DNA of 64,000 bases, from NCBI GenBank assembly GCA_963556195.1, contig OY744521.1, positions 133,559,788-133,623,787 of the forward strand, given 5' to 3'. Positions 1 to 11,735 of the stretch are shown one piece after another. Both the position numbers and the translations under genes were made by a program. The DNA comes from Sepiola atlantica. Lineage: Eukaryota > Mollusca > Cephalopoda > Sepiida > Sepiolidae. A model generated the notes under the pieces. That model was not told the origin of the DNA and did not search any database. It was given only the letters and a program-made list of their open reading frames with translations. Every line of letters begins with the position of its first letter. The stretch's first letter is position 1.

Positions 1-320
1 ACAAAATAATAATTTGACATTCTGTATATATTATAAAAATGAACGATTAAGATATTTTTCTTTAAATGCCTAATTTGCACACTAATTTTTAGACAACAAA
101 TAATAAATTAAAGTGTGTTGCTATAAATTTGGAATTATAGTTTCTTATTTTTAGATTATATATGCAATTCATTTGTCGATATTAAAAGTACTTAATTACC
201 GTTATTTAATACATGAATCGAATAAATGACTAAAATACTGACACAATCTGTGTTCGAAACGAATGAAGAATAAGCGAAAAAAAAAGCGAAAGTGTTTTTG
301 TCTTGCTCGCTCTCTTGCCA

Positions 321-351
<31 letters not shown>

Positions 352-352
352 T
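321..352. repeat. (TC)n microsatellite
   Basis: A pure CT-dinucleotide run inside a longer pyrimidine-rich patch (about 300-370). No gene is visible around it. Confidence 0.9.
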
Positions 353-411
353 TCCCTCTGTCGCCCCCTTTTTGCAGCTTTACGTTTTCCATAAAAAATA
401 GATAGACTCCT

Positions 412-464
412 TTTTACAAATAAAGACTTTGACTAGGAAATAGTCAAAGTCTTTATTCGTAAAA
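412..464. repeat. short perfect-type hairpin (24-bp arms)
   Basis: Arms 412-435 and 441-464 are reverse complements with one mismatch, separated by GGAAA. The core is AAAGACTTTGACTA / TAGTCAAAGTCTTT. This could be a tiny foldback remnant or the fused ends of an excised element. No coding sequence is attached. Confidence 0.8.
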
Positions 465-654
465 TTTTACAACAAATATATTGATTAATATTTACAACCC
501 CTATTACACTATTCTCATTCACAAATGGAAACAAAAGTATACTAACGGTGATCTGTCCTAATTACGACAAAAAAAAAGCATATTTAAGTATATTAGAAGA
601 TTAACATCATCTGCTAAATCACTGAAATTCAAACAAAAAATATATATTTTACCT

Positions 655-1630
655 TTTGAAGCGATTACGTGTGAACACTCTGAAAAATGTAGCGGAAAGA
701 AGAAAAGAAAAACGTACTATTATTTTAGAATGTAAAGTGAGGGAAATTTTTCGTATATGAATTGAATGTAAATAATGACTATTTCCGGACAAGTGTAGCG
801 TTTTCGGAGAGTTAACTGAACTTTTTTTTCTTCTATGGGAGCTAAATCCGCTGCTTATTTTTTTTTTTTTGGGGGGGGGGGGGATTTCTCTACATTTTTA
901 GGCGAGTATGTTTGGTTCTTTGATCTTGCGATTCGGAGTTTAGGTAAGCGGTAAAAAATACTTTACTACTATAAACAGTTATAATGGTTCTGACATTGGT
1001 GAATATTTTACGTTTTATCTTCCATTCTATATTTTAATATCGTTTTCTTCTTTTTGTTTTCCACACTGTTAAAGCGGAATCGCCTAAAAAAAGAAGAAAT
1101 CTCATTGGGGTGACGGAATTAGGCGGGTGTGTTACTCTGCAAATTTACTCATATTTTATTTTTTTAAATCATATTTTTTTTAACTATACCTCACTTTTTT
1201 TATTTACATCTTAAGCAAATCGGGTTTAGTTGTGTTTACTTTTCCCACGAAACTTACATAAATAGCTTTTCTAGAATTATCTAAATAATAAAATACCCTA
1301 TTGTTAGATATTCATTAAATGTGTTTGTATATTTGTAGAGTAACCCCAAAGATTCTACATTTAAGACGATTTCCTGTAAACACCCTGAAAGTCTTGGTAG
1401 AAAACAGACAACAATAACAAAAATGATTGTAGAATTTAAAGTGTGGGATCAATTTAACGTAGAATTATCCTATATATCAATCAATTCTAATATTTTATTG
1501 CAGTTACCCGTTATTTATTTTCTATTGGCAATAAATTGTGTTCGTTATTTTTTAGGCGATTCCATGTGCTTTTACGACCTTGCCAGTCAGACGTAGAGGT
1601 AGTGTTAAAATATATTAGTTAATTGCCCGA
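655..1630. repeat. diverged direct duplication, period about 0.65-0.7 kb
   Basis: Two sequence blocks recur in the same order. One is at about 655-780 and again at 1357-1460 (anchor GAACACTCTGAAA / AAACACCCTGAAA, then TAGAATGTAAAGTG / TAGAATTTAAAGTG). The other is at about 899-960 and again at 1551-1620 (anchor TTTTTAGGCGA). The copies are strongly diverged, so this is an old duplication. A T13-G13 homopolymer junction (858-883) lies in the first copy. Nothing coding was recognised. Confidence 0.45.
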
Positions 1631-1775
1631 ATAAGTTAGAATGACTCTAAAAAGTAGAATCTATTTTTTAATTGAGTGATAATTTAGCTAATTTCCTAAT
1701 CTACATAACTATTTATCGATTTTACAATTCATTTCCTTATGGTTTATTTTTTTATTTTTTAACTAAGTATTATGA

Positions 1776-2500
1776 TACTATACTTATTCTTTTTACTCTT
1801 CAGTGGTGTGAAGAATAAATCCTTCTAGACTGCAACAATTTGTATTTCTTCACCTAGATGTATTTACTAACTCACACTCTCTCTTTTTATTTTATGATTT
1901 ACTTACTACAATACAGAAAACGATTAATTTAATCCGGTTTATATTGCTTACTCATTTTTATGTTTTCAAAATATACTTGAAATTACAGTGTAGTATATAG
2001 TATCGAATATCTTTTCTTCTCAGTCAGTGCAAACACATCTTTCTAGACTGCAGCATTTTTTATTTTTTGGATAACATTCCTTTCTTTACATATTTTTAGA
2101 TTTTATGAGAAAATTATTTTTTGATTTATTTTTACATTTTACTAAGTGGTTTCATAGTATGCTTTCTCTTTTCGTCTATCCTTCTAGACAACGGATTTAT
2201 TTTCACAAAAAATGGATTTAGGATCCCCCAACTTCTATCTATCTTCATTTAATTACTACAATAAACATGATAGTTAATTTACTTAGTCTCTCCCCTTCTC
2301 GGTAATTGAAGAAGATGTCTTTCTAAACTGCGGCATATTAATCTTTTGATTACTTTTCGTCTATTTGTAGCTTTTAAAATTCATTACTGTTTGTGTTTAT
2401 ATTTATTTTTTTAGTAAGTGTTATGATACTATACATCATTTTTCTAGTCAATGTAAGTGAACAAGAAACCTTTCTTGACTGCATCCATTTTTTCTCCACG
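1776..2500. repeat. degenerate tandem repeat, unit about 140-150 bp
   Basis: The anchor TTCTAGACTGCA and variants appears near 1823, 2041, 2182, 2321 and 2472. It is usually preceded by a TTATGATACTATA-like box and a CTTTTCTCTTCAGT-like pyrimidine stretch. Spacings are about 218, 141, 139 and 151 bp, so one unit may be longer or missing its anchor. The copies are very diverged. The following stretch, 2530-3110, holds nothing recognisable. Confidence 0.5.
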
Positions 2501-3109
2501 GGAGATGGATTAGATATCAATTAATGAATATTCCCAAATTGTCAGTTTTTTGGGAGTATTTTATAAGAGTTTTAAGGGGACAAACATGAGCACGACCTCT
2601 CATTAGAAAATCAAATTATATCAGTTTTGTGTTGGATTGACCCAGATTCATTAGACACTGATCATACAAAATTCCATACATTTCACTTTTTTAGTTCCCT
2701 TAAGCTTAAGCCATACATTTCCGAAATGTTGTTAATGTAATGGATCTTGGACTTAATTGGAGTCAGGATTGAAGACATAAGTTTTGGAATCATGATATTT
2801 TGATTTTATATATTTTAAAAGGGCATACAATTTCTCAAAACTGTTCTGTTATATAATTAGATACGAATCAACTTTCCCAAATAGAAATCTAACTGATGTA
2901 AGACAGTAGACTGGTGTCTAATTTTCTGTTAGATAGAATATTATATTGAATACTATGGTTGAATTTTTAATAACATTTGTAATTCTAACGGAAACCTTCT
3001 GGATAAATGTATATTGCAACTACAGCAAAGTATAAAGATAAACCACATGTATAATTTCTCAATATATATTTTAACTTAGTGCAGCTCAAACAGGCAAGTT
3101 GACACTGTA

Positions 3110-4682
3110 GACTTAAGGGGCTACTGAACCTTAGGGTATCACGGTAAAGAGAGCCAACCTTATTTAGGAGCTTTGATAATGTATCCTATGCGTTTGTTCC
3201 AATTCATGTTACCTATGAATGTTAAGCCGATGAGTTGTGCTCTCAGGAAGGATGTTATTGTCTATGGCAATCATCACTTGGTGAGGAGTTATGTCGTTGT
3301 TGATAGAAAAGAAGCTTTATCTTAGCATCATTAAATTATTCCATACATTGATGACCCAATTCCACTACAGACTAGATGTCACTTTCCAAAGATAATGCCA
3401 TTCCCTCGGATATATGCGCGTCTGTTTTACCCAGATTATGAGAGAAGAGCGTCATGTCGTCAGCAAATGTACCTATCTCAGACACAATGTCATCATGGAG
3501 GTGATTTATGAAAACCAGGAACAATATGTCATGTTGTTTGGATTAACAGTCATCGAGAACAATCTAAATTATGTTGTTTGATAGGGAAAATCTTATATTA
3601 AAAATTCGTCCAGTAATACCATATGAATTAATTTTCATAAGAAGAACTTTATGCCAGACCTTGTCAAATGCTTTGGATATATCACCTTCCTATTCTAGTG
3701 TATAGTGTTTGTGATCAGAAATTAATTTTAGGATATCCGCTTAAGATCGTGATTGCGTAAACCCATACTGATGGTTAGAATATAGTTTAGCATTAACGAG
3801 GTGACGGACTATCGGTAGATTTGTTAATGATTTAAAGATGTTAGCGAAGAGTCGGAGTAGACTAATGGGACGATAATTTTGAGAGGCAGTTCTATCTTCA
3901 GAATTCTTGAAGACTGGTACCACAGAGGTACCTTTCCAGCTATCAGGGAAGCAATATTGTGCAAGGCGTTTGTTGTAGAGTTTGGAGAGGACAGGGACCA
4001 GTTTTATGGAGCATTAATTTATTAATATTACTGGCCCACAAGCTTCGGAGGTGTAAATGTTTTTTATGATTTCCCGGACATGAGATGGGAAGAGTGTGTC
4101 TTCAGTCCGCAATGAGAAATCTGAGAGAGAGTGGTTTGTGAAGTGCAAAGTGGGTTTTACGGTGAACCGCTGGACAAGTAGTTCAGGCTTGCCAGTTTCC
4201 ATGCAAAGGACATCATCGTGGTATTCACCACATTATTGAAGATTTTTTTTAGTTCTTATGAGTCAATGTTCATGTTTATCTCTGTGTACTTTCTCTTTGC
4301 TTCATATATTACAGTCTTACAATGATTTTTTGACTCTATATGTGTATGTCTATTTGTAGATACTTGTGGCGGTTGAATTGTCAGAATGCATGCTGCCTCT
4401 GAGCAATAGAAGCAGCACAGTTCGGGGTGAACTATTGTGGTGAGTGGAGCTTGTGGTAGACTTTTCGAATGGGGGAATGAGCTTCAGAGCCTGCTTTGAA
4501 CATTTCGGTTTACTCATTTGCGCACTGATCAACAAGAAAATTAAAATGTTTAACTCCAGGATTTCTAATGGATTCAAATTAGCCTGCTTATAGTATCTCG
4601 TCGTTCTGAGCAACGGCATGTCAGTTTTGGGTCGAGCGTTTAGGGTGATCACAACTTTGTGGGAGTAGTTTTTCCTCAGCAC
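3110..4682 (-). pseudogene. decayed jockey/CR1-type LINE reverse transcriptase
   Basis: Read on the minus strand, this is a non-LTR retrotransposon pol with several stops and frameshifts. About 3950-4200 matches the linker before the RT. Around 3890-3740 lie VVPVFKNSEDR and NYRPISLLRLF, the RT motif that opens the fingers. Near 3690 lies GDISKAFDKVWHK (motif A, catalytic Asp), and near 3450 lies TFADDMTLF (motif C, the FADD catalytic pair). At least four in-frame stops interrupt this stretch. The part above 4200 is weaker and assigned only by continuity. The clade (jockey versus CR1) is inferred from these motifs alone. It is an old, dead copy with no visible ends. Confidence 0.75.
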
Positions 4683-4699
4683 GGTAGAAATGTTGTTAA

Positions 4700-5212
4700 G
4701 ATTTATTCATATCGTTATGTCCAATAGCTGTTCCTTAGGTGTAAATGATTCCCAGCAATAACGCGTCTTCCTGCTACCACGACAAAAGTGTTGGTTCTAT
4801 CACTGTGTATCCAAAACCAATAATGTGTGAAAAGACAAACACGTGAGTTTTTTCTCAGCATGATACAGCATTGTTGTCTTCGAGTATAACTTCAAGCGAT
4901 AAATTTCCTTAATAGAAAAACTGCTGTCAATTACATTCATCGTTCCAAGCCTCTTATATCACTGTTCATAATCTGATTATCTCATGAATTATATCCCTGA
5001 CTAGCGTCTGGCCTTAATATGTTCTGACATATGTGTATCAACAAGACTAAACAAAGTTAATTATACTGGTAAATGAAACATATACCTTCAAGTAAAAATC
5101 TAGAGCAGATGAAACAAAAACAGTTATAAAAAAATGTTCAAAGTTTATTTTTTTAAATGTAATAGCAGAAATAGTTATCGCATGTGCATTTTCTAATAGA
5201 ATCGGACGATAT
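4700..5212. other. unassigned AT-rich sequence
   Basis: No gene, RNA or clear repeat was recognised. It may include more of the 5' part of the LINE relic to its left, but no motif supports this. Confidence 0.3.
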
Positions 5213-5247
5213 TTTGATAATGGTTACAAAACGGTTCGAAACATTAA
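5213..5247 (+). ncRNA. hammerhead-like/PLE terminal motif
   Basis: TTTTGATAATGGTTAC followed by CGGTTCGAAACATT resembles the CTGATGA...GAAAC core seen at other PLE ends in this window, with substitutions. It lies 30 bp before a long (AT)n array, the same arrangement as the better copies. Probably a decayed PLE terminus; catalytic activity is unlikely. Confidence 0.3.
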
Positions 5248-5274
5248 TTCAGTTATAAAAATACTTTTTACATT

Positions 5275-5275
<1 letters not shown>

Positions 5276-5352
<77 letters not shown>
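5276..5352. repeat. (AT)n microsatellite
   Basis: An almost uninterrupted AT-dinucleotide array of about 75 bp, starting just after a PLE-like terminal motif. Confidence 0.95.
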
Positions 5353-5354
<2 letters not shown>

Positions 5355-6089
5355 ATAATATATGAACATATATGCACATGTATTTTATAATTAATCAGAA
5401 AATAATACCTATGGCATAATTAACATTGTGTTATCACTATTCTCCAAGCAAATTAACACCAAAAATAGTTGAGCTTGCCGTCATATGTTACCAAAATTCA
5501 AATTTATTTATAGCTTTAATAGCAGGGTAGAAAATTGCTCATTACAGGAATAAATTCATGATCACAAAATTATATTATCAATTCAATATAGAAAATATTT
5601 AATTGACATATTCAATAAGTGTGAACACAAAACAAAGACAAGAAACATTTTTCCAATAGAACTGAATGTTTAAATGGAGACAATAATGGTTAGTACACCC
5701 ACACACTCACACACACATACACTTAATGTCAGCATGCGCGTTACAGGCGTGGGTCGGTTGGATTCATATACGTATCACAATATATATATTTTTTTATTTT
5801 TGTCTTGTCCAGCTGTAGATACATATTGGCTGACCTCGTTATATTTCCCTCCCCCTTCATTTTTGATGTGTTTAACTTAAGTATATGGATTGTAACCCTT
5901 TTTATCACCCCCTCTCTTAGCCTATAATATTTCTGTTTCGGCTGGTGAATATTTCTTTACTTCTGCCATGTACAATATGTAACTGCTCCGGTAGCATTCT
6001 CAGGAGACTGGGAAGTCGAAGTAAATTATAAATGCTGACAGTTACAATGTGTTTGTGATGTATTTCTTTCTATATTCTTTCTCTCCCTC

Positions 6090-6092
<3 letters not shown>
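5353..6092. other. unassigned intergenic sequence
   Basis: No credible coding sequence. A short (CA)n-like patch lies at about 5697-5720. The rest is AT-rich without recognisable structure. Confidence 0.4.
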
Positions 6093-6168
<76 letters not shown>

Positions 6169-6176
6169 ATGGATAT
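6093..6176. repeat. (AT)n microsatellite
   Basis: A long AT-dinucleotide array preceded by a TC-rich stretch. Confidence 0.95.
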
Positions 6177-7624
6177 ATAAATAAATATTCTAACTCCGGT
6201 CTCTGGTTTCGAACTCACACAGTTTACAGACTACAATGTATTAAGTGCCAGCATTTTAATATCAGTAGTATTGTTAGGTATCTGCACCAACGCATCAAGG
6301 AACACTTATACACCAGCATTTCTTTTTATAAACACAACTTGTCATGTGGCAACACACAACGCATTTACAATGTCCGTATCCTTGCCTTAGTTTGAAACAT
6401 CGGTAATCCAAGGATATCGGAAGCCAATCTTTATCTCTAAATATAGGCCCTCTATAAAAAGCAGATCTGAGCTTTATCCCCTTTCTATTATTTAACCCCC
6501 CTGATATTCCTAGATTATTGCAACGCTACTAACCTTGGTCCATACTTTATACACTTGCTTTTTTGTCTCTACCAGATCCCAATGATCTCAACACTCTATC
6601 CACCTAACCTATCTAAATCTCCAAACTCTCACTTTCTTGTTTCTTTTCATACTCTTTCATTCAGGCACGCTTTGTCTATATCTCTCCACTTTACCCACAC
6701 CCATCTTCCCCTACTTTTATTTGCTTATATACCTTCTTTGTCGATACTTTTCCCAATAACTTCTACAACTTCCTATTCATCAAATAAGCTACCCACACCA
6801 TTTACACTTAATTATCATATACTTTACTTACACTTAATAAGTTTTGTTCACTATGCAATAATAAAATGTTGTTTTTAATTTTGATTATATATAAACACTT
6901 TTACTTTCCTTTCTCTTCTAATTACCTCCTATTCCCACGCTCTAGGTGTAGTATAATGGAACAGATAAAAGCGCAATATAGAATAATTCTATCTATCTAT
7001 CTGACAATGCATTATTTTACTTTACATAATTATCTGCCTTTGAAAATCTTAAGACTGATCCCTAATTATCTCCATTAATCTTTACTTGACTATTCGAACC
7101 TACATTTACAATTGTAACACTTACCATAAATATTAAATATTTAATACAAAAAAATAATAAAAAACAAAAGTAAATAATGAATTTAAAAACAAATAATAAT
7201 AATATTTTTAAAAGAACAACAGCAGCAAAATAAATTAAATAAAAATATTATTATTTAAGATGAACTAAATAAATAATTCTTAGTAGCGATTACATATCTT
7301 AACAATTGCAGTTTCTGCAAGACGTGTTTGCCTTTCTGCGAATCTCATGGTTCTATTTTTTTGAATAGCTGAATTCACTTGGCTCTCATCAAATGACACA
7401 GCTAGTACAACTTTTGTTTTTATTTTTAAAAAGAAAGGTTAGTACTCTCGAAATTATTACAGTCTCTAGCATTCCGGATCATTTAATATTGACCAGTAAG
7501 CCAAACGATTTTACAATTCACTGTCATATATTTAAATTGTCAAATATCAATGAATTGATCTGAGATTTACCGATTTTCAAAATTACATTGCTCCTGCCTC
7601 GTAATTCTCACGCTTACATTTAAA

Positions 7625-7626
<2 letters not shown>
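6177..7626. other. unassigned sequence with a pyrimidine-rich block
   Basis: 6540-6860 is strongly C/T-rich on the plus strand and gives a spurious open frame of Ser/Pro/Leu/His-rich composition, like the UTR-type pyrimidine blocks of the PLEs at 19.6-24 kb. 7140-7260 is A-rich. No gene was recognised. Confidence 0.35.
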
Positions 7627-7687
<61 letters not shown>

Positions 7688-7843
7688 ATAAAATATATCA
7701 AAGTAATGTGTATATAAATAAATATATGTATATATATATAAATATATATATATATAAATATATATATATGCATATATATATAAATATATATATATATATG
7801 AATATATATATATATAAAACTATGTATACATATAGATATACAC

Positions 7844-7883
<40 letters not shown>

Positions 7884-8065
7884 TGTATATATAAGTATAT
7901 ATATATATAAATATATATATATATAAATAAATATATATAAATATATATAAATATATATAAATCTATAAATCTATACATATATATATATATATAAATATAT
8001 ATGAATATATATATATGTCTATATATATGTAAATATATGTATATATATACGTATATATACATATG

Positions 8066-8145
<80 letters not shown>

Positions 8146-8148
8146 TAT
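7627..8148. repeat. long compound (AT)n array
   Basis: About 520 bp of AT repeats with scattered ATATAA, ATGT and ATAC variants. Open frames of alternating Tyr-Ile on both strands are artefacts of the repeat. Confidence 0.95.
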
Positions 8149-8343
8149 AGTCTCGGAAGTTTCTCAACCATTAAAACTATATTATAAAAACAAAAAACTT
8201 ATGGTCCCAAGTCTTTCAGTGGAAAATCACTCATGTAAGTCAATTTATTTTTTACTGTTTTTATATTCGTTTGTTTCTAACACTATTTGAAGGGATCATC
8301 AGTTGTTTATCATGAAAAACTGTTTCGGGAATTAAAAACAGTA
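8147..8343 (-). repeat. dispersed repeat copy 1 (PLE-terminus-like)
   Basis: About 190 bp closely matching 12285-12475 in the same orientation. Both begin right after an (AT)n array with AGTCTCGGAAGTTTCTCAAC and run to CTGTTTCGGGAATT. On the minus strand the unit contains CCCGAAACAG and, further on, CTGATGATCCC. These are the two halves of a hammerhead/PLE-end core in unusual order. Probably the end of a PLE family; the minus orientation is inferred from that. Confidence 0.55.
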
Positions 8344-8659
8344 TATAATTTCATGGCTTCCCAGCAGAGTTGATCAGACCCCACTTCTCTTAATAGACAA
8401 AAATATAAACGTTCCTTATACTAAATCTACGTTTTGTTCCATATAAATGTATTGCTAACTTATGTTAGTTATTAAAAAAAAAAGTTATTTACCTTTGCTG
8501 TTCGTCTGTCTAATAACATTTATCCGTTACTTACAAAAATGTTGCTGCATTTTAAAGTGTTTGGACGAATCCATTACACTTTTATTTAGGTGATTAATGT
8601 ATTATTTTTAGTTTTATATTATAAATAAAAAAATATCAACACATCAATAAATTAAAAAT

Positions 8660-8929
8660 AAATAAATAAATATGTATATATATGCATATATATACACATA
8701 CATACATATATATAATTTTAGTCCCTCCTTCTCTCCCTATTCCTCCTCCTTTGTTGTCCATCTCCACGTTGTCGTCAACCTCAAATAAATATTAATCTTC
8801 CTTGTTCACTTACAGTTTTTCTAATCTGCGTTCACAACTGTCGATTGTTTTTCCCTTTCTCAGTATATATATATATGTAGATATATGTATATAAATATAT
8901 ATATATGTAAATATATATATATAGATATG

Positions 8930-8980
<51 letters not shown>
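8660..8980. repeat. two (AT)n-rich tracts
   Basis: 8660-8715 and 8863-8980 are AT arrays with AC/GT interruptions, separated by about 150 bp of non-repetitive sequence that includes a C/T-rich patch. Confidence 0.85.
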
Positions 8981-8983
<3 letters not shown>

Positions 8984-9024
8984 TCTTCATGTATCCACAT
9001 GAAATATTATAAGGAGATATCATT

Positions 9025-9100
9025 ATTTATGTATCAGTGTTCAGTATTTACTTCAACAGTGCTCGATACGTAAGTAGAGCTAGGTAGTAAGCAATGAAAA
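9025..9100 (-). repeat. partial copy of an LTR-like dispersed repeat
   Basis: The reverse complement of this stretch matches 11160-11235. Shared blocks include TTTTCATTGCT, GTATCGAG, ACTGTTGAA and AAATACTGAA, with AATAAA-like sequence inside. See the longer plus-strand copy at 10971-11235. Confidence 0.55.
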
Positions 9101-9199
9101 TATATATGGCAATCAAGCTACACAGTTGCTCCCGTGTTTCCTCCCTGACTATTCCCCCCGGGGATGAAACACGGGAGCAACAGTGTAGCTTGATTGCCA

Positions 9200-9240
<41 letters not shown>

Positions 9241-9247
9241 TTGCTTA

Positions 9248-9249
<2 letters not shown>
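9086..9249. repeat. foldback (hairpin) element with 35-bp inner arms
   Basis: Inner arms 9106-9140 and 9166-9200 are reverse complements at 34 of 35 positions, around a 25-bp GC-rich spacer. The arms begin ATGGCAATCAAGCTACAC. Outer arms continue beyond the AT runs: GTAAGCAATGAA near 9087 and TTCATTGCTTAC near 9238. The outer arm overlaps the LTR-like repeat at 9025-9100, so the palindrome probably formed by inverted duplication of part of that repeat. Spurious open frames on both strands come from the palindrome. Confidence 0.8.

Positions 9250-9334
<85 letters not shown>
9250..9334. repeat. (AT)n array that received a mariner insertion
   Basis: An AT array broken by the mariner element. The AT repeat resumes at 10753 on the other side. 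Confidence 0.9.
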
Positions 9335-9336
<2 letters not shown>

Positions 9337-10752
9337 GGGTGGCCCAAAAGTAGGTTTACAGTTATCATTTAATATTTGAAGTTTTTTAACTAGGTTATTC
9401 GAAAAACTTTAAATAGGTTAAATATTTATTTGAAATTCTACACCAGAACAGCGGGAAATGCATTATACCTGTTAGCATAAAAGCAAATAATTTAATCTCT
9501 CAGATGCCTAACATGTCCTCCTTCAACATTGCAACATTCTTTAAATCTCTCCAGGACACTCTGACACACAGTGCGACACAAATTTCGATCTTCATCAATT
9601 TCTGTAAGTGCGACATGAATGTAATCTTTTAAATCATTTATTGTTTTCGGTTTCTTCTCATAAACCTTGTTCTTAACAACACCCCCCCAAAAAAGTAATC
9701 CATTGGTGTCAGGTCAGGTAGACGTGGTGGCCAATCGATGCTGCCCCTTCTTCCGAACCAACGCTGTGGAAAAACTTGGTTATGGTAGTCTCTTACTTTA
9801 GACGCATAATGTGGTGATGCTCATTGCTGCTGAAAGAAAAGTTCATCTTAGTCATGTTTAGTTTTGAGTTGTGGTACTACTACTTCACGAAGCATGTCCA
9901 GGTAGTTCTCCTCATTTACAGTTCCATTAAAAAAAACGCGCCCAATAACACCTTCGCTTGATAATGCACCCCAAACTGTAATGCCAGGCGGGTTCAGTTC
10001 AGTCTCTATGGTCAAATGGGTATTTTCATCGGCCCAGTACACACAGTTATGGCTGTTCACATGACCAGATAGTTTAAAGCAAGCCTCTTCTGACCAAATA
10101 ATCTTATCCAAAGAGTCAGGTTGTTCTCCAGTAAATTGATTATGCATCATTCCGCAGAACTGCAGTCGGCGGTCTGCGTCGTCCGCTAAAACACCATGTA
10201 CTAGTCTTGGTCGGTAAGGTTTTAATTTCAGTTTACGCATTAAGCGTTGCAACGATGTTCTTGGTATAATTAGTTCTGCGGAAGCACGTCGTGTGGACTT
10301 CCTTGGACTGTTCACAAATGTCATAGCCACTAACATTTCATTTTCTTCGGTCTCAGAAGTTTTTGGACGTCCAGACTTCGGTGCATTACTCACTAGACCT
10401 GTTTCATCAAATGTATTCCTTAGACGATAAATTGTTTGTCGTGAAGGCGGAGAAGTGTCAAATGTGTTTTGCCATGCTGTACGGACCATCTCGGCATTTT
10501 CAGATTTCCAATATTGCTTTAATATCCATTTCCTTTTCTCTTGATTTAAATTGTTCGCCATTAACCCTGAAAAAAAAAATATCATCAAGTAAAAAGTTGG
10601 CTTTACAGAAATAAAATAAATTACAATCAGCAAGGAAATAGCTGTTGATGTTGGTTAGATGTATACTCTGAGGAGTATTTTATAATTAGCAAGTAACTTC
10701 AACCATATACAAAATAATTTAATAACTGTAAACCTACTTTTGAGTCACCCTG
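9335..10752 (-). mobile_element. mariner/Tc1-type DNA transposon, degenerate, 1418 bp
   Basis: Terminal inverted repeats 9335-9365 and 10722-10752 match at 29 of 31 positions; the outermost bases read CAGGGTGGCCC and CAGGGTGACTC. Both ends abut TA-rich (AT)n sequence, as expected for TA-targeted mariner insertion, although the AT flanks make the TA duplication impossible to prove. The total size is typical of mariner. It encodes one broken transposase on the minus strand. Confidence 0.9.
9384..10561 (-). pseudogene. broken mariner-type transposase
   Basis: The natural start is the ATG at 10561 (MANNLNQEKR). An N-terminal helix-turn-helix region follows (residues about 1-75, with GRPKTSETEE), then a DDE domain. 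The first catalytic motif reads IIWSEEACFKLSG, where related transposases have a D at the first acidic position (WSDEA). The second catalytic motif is destroyed: at about 9830-9845 the Asp-Gly pair expected after FQQ has become Gln-stop. Further on, PDLTPMDYF is recognisable, followed by a one-base frameshift in a G run (about 9690). The tail (KVYEKKPKTI...CCNVEGGHVR) runs to about 9500. The enzyme is inactive. Family identity is firm; the exact subfamily is not. Confidence 0.85.
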
Positions 10753-10773
10753 TATATATATATATATACATAG

Positions 10774-10822
<49 letters not shown>

Positions 10823-10970
10823 AATATGTATATATATATATGTACATATACATAAATATATATATAAATATATATATTTATATATAAATATATATATATA
10901 TATAATGTATATACATATATACGTAACATATATAATATATATATATATATATATAAATATAATTATATTG
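10753..10970. repeat. (AT)n array, right flank of mariner
   Basis: Compound AT repeat with AAATAT and GTATAC variants, continuous in type with the array left of the mariner. Confidence 0.9.
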
Positions 10971-11235
10971 GCACAACAAAAGAAACATGATATAGGACTA
11001 TCTATAGATAACATAACAATAGAACAAGATATAAGAATAAACACTAACCAGACTATTCTTCGTAGGTACCGCAACGATTGTCTGAGAGAACAACATAGAA
11101 TCTGATTGGTAAACGAGCAAGTCGTGTATATAAAAACACCCTGCAAAAATAATTTATTTTCATTGCTCACTATATAGCTATTCTTGCGTATCGAGTACTG
11201 TTGAAATAAATACTGAAAAGTGATACATAGAAATT
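10971..11235 (+). repeat. LTR-like dispersed repeat
   Basis: Contains TATATAAAAAC (11127 region, TATA-like) and GAAATAAATACTG (11205 region, poly(A)-signal-like), with 11160-11235 matched in reverse complement at 9025-9100. This is the layout of a solo LTR with promoter and polyadenylation signals. No flanking target duplication was found, and (AT)n on the left hides that boundary. It could equally be the end of another element. Confidence 0.4.
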
Positions 11236-11276
11236 AAATCTCTTTATGAAATGTTATGTGTATAAATTTAATAGTA

Positions 11277-11318
<42 letters not shown>

Positions 11319-11340
11319 GTGTATATATATATATATACAT
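11277..11340. repeat. (AT)n microsatellite
   Basis: AT array with short interruptions. Confidence 0.85.
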
Positions 11341-11562
11341 ACTAAGCTATGAAAGCAAAGCTTACACATTCGCTTCTTTAAGTATTCTTTGATCTAGTAA
11401 CGTTTGAACCCCGCCTCTTGGCTCTAAATATATCTTTAGTTCAGTTATGGCTGTTGTGTGATCCGTTGACCTTATTGGGTATGTGGTTGGTTCTAGATCT
11501 TTGTCTGAATTTACGTACTTCGTTTTAACCAGTCTGGCCGTTTGAGATCACTAAATCTGTCA

Positions 11563-11600
11563 CTGATGAAGACAAAAGTATGAAACGATGTCGTTTGTAG
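11563..11600 (+). ncRNA. hammerhead-like core at a PLE terminus
   Basis: CTGATGA at 11563-11569 and GAAACG at 11582-11587 enclose a 12-nt loop segment that pairs poorly. GAAACGATGTCGTTTG then offers a short helix III (CGA/TCG). The order CTGATGA-GAAA is that of hammerhead ribozymes, which are known from Penelope-like elements. A (CT)n-(AT)n array follows 50 bp later. Weak stem II makes activity doubtful. Confidence 0.4.
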
Positions 11601-11639
11601 GTAAAATACACTTTAATATTTAACATGACTATTCATAGC

Positions 11640-11647
11640 TCTCTCTT

Positions 11648-11733
<86 letters not shown>
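11640..11733. repeat. compound (CT)n-(AT)n microsatellite
   Basis: A (CT)n run to about 11685 continues directly into (AT)n. Confidence 0.95.

Positions 11734-11735
<2 letters not shown>

Noticed and set aside
6200..6230. GGTTTCGAACTC resembling a tRNA B box (SINE head)
   Set aside because: No A box at the right distance and no tRNA-like fold around it.
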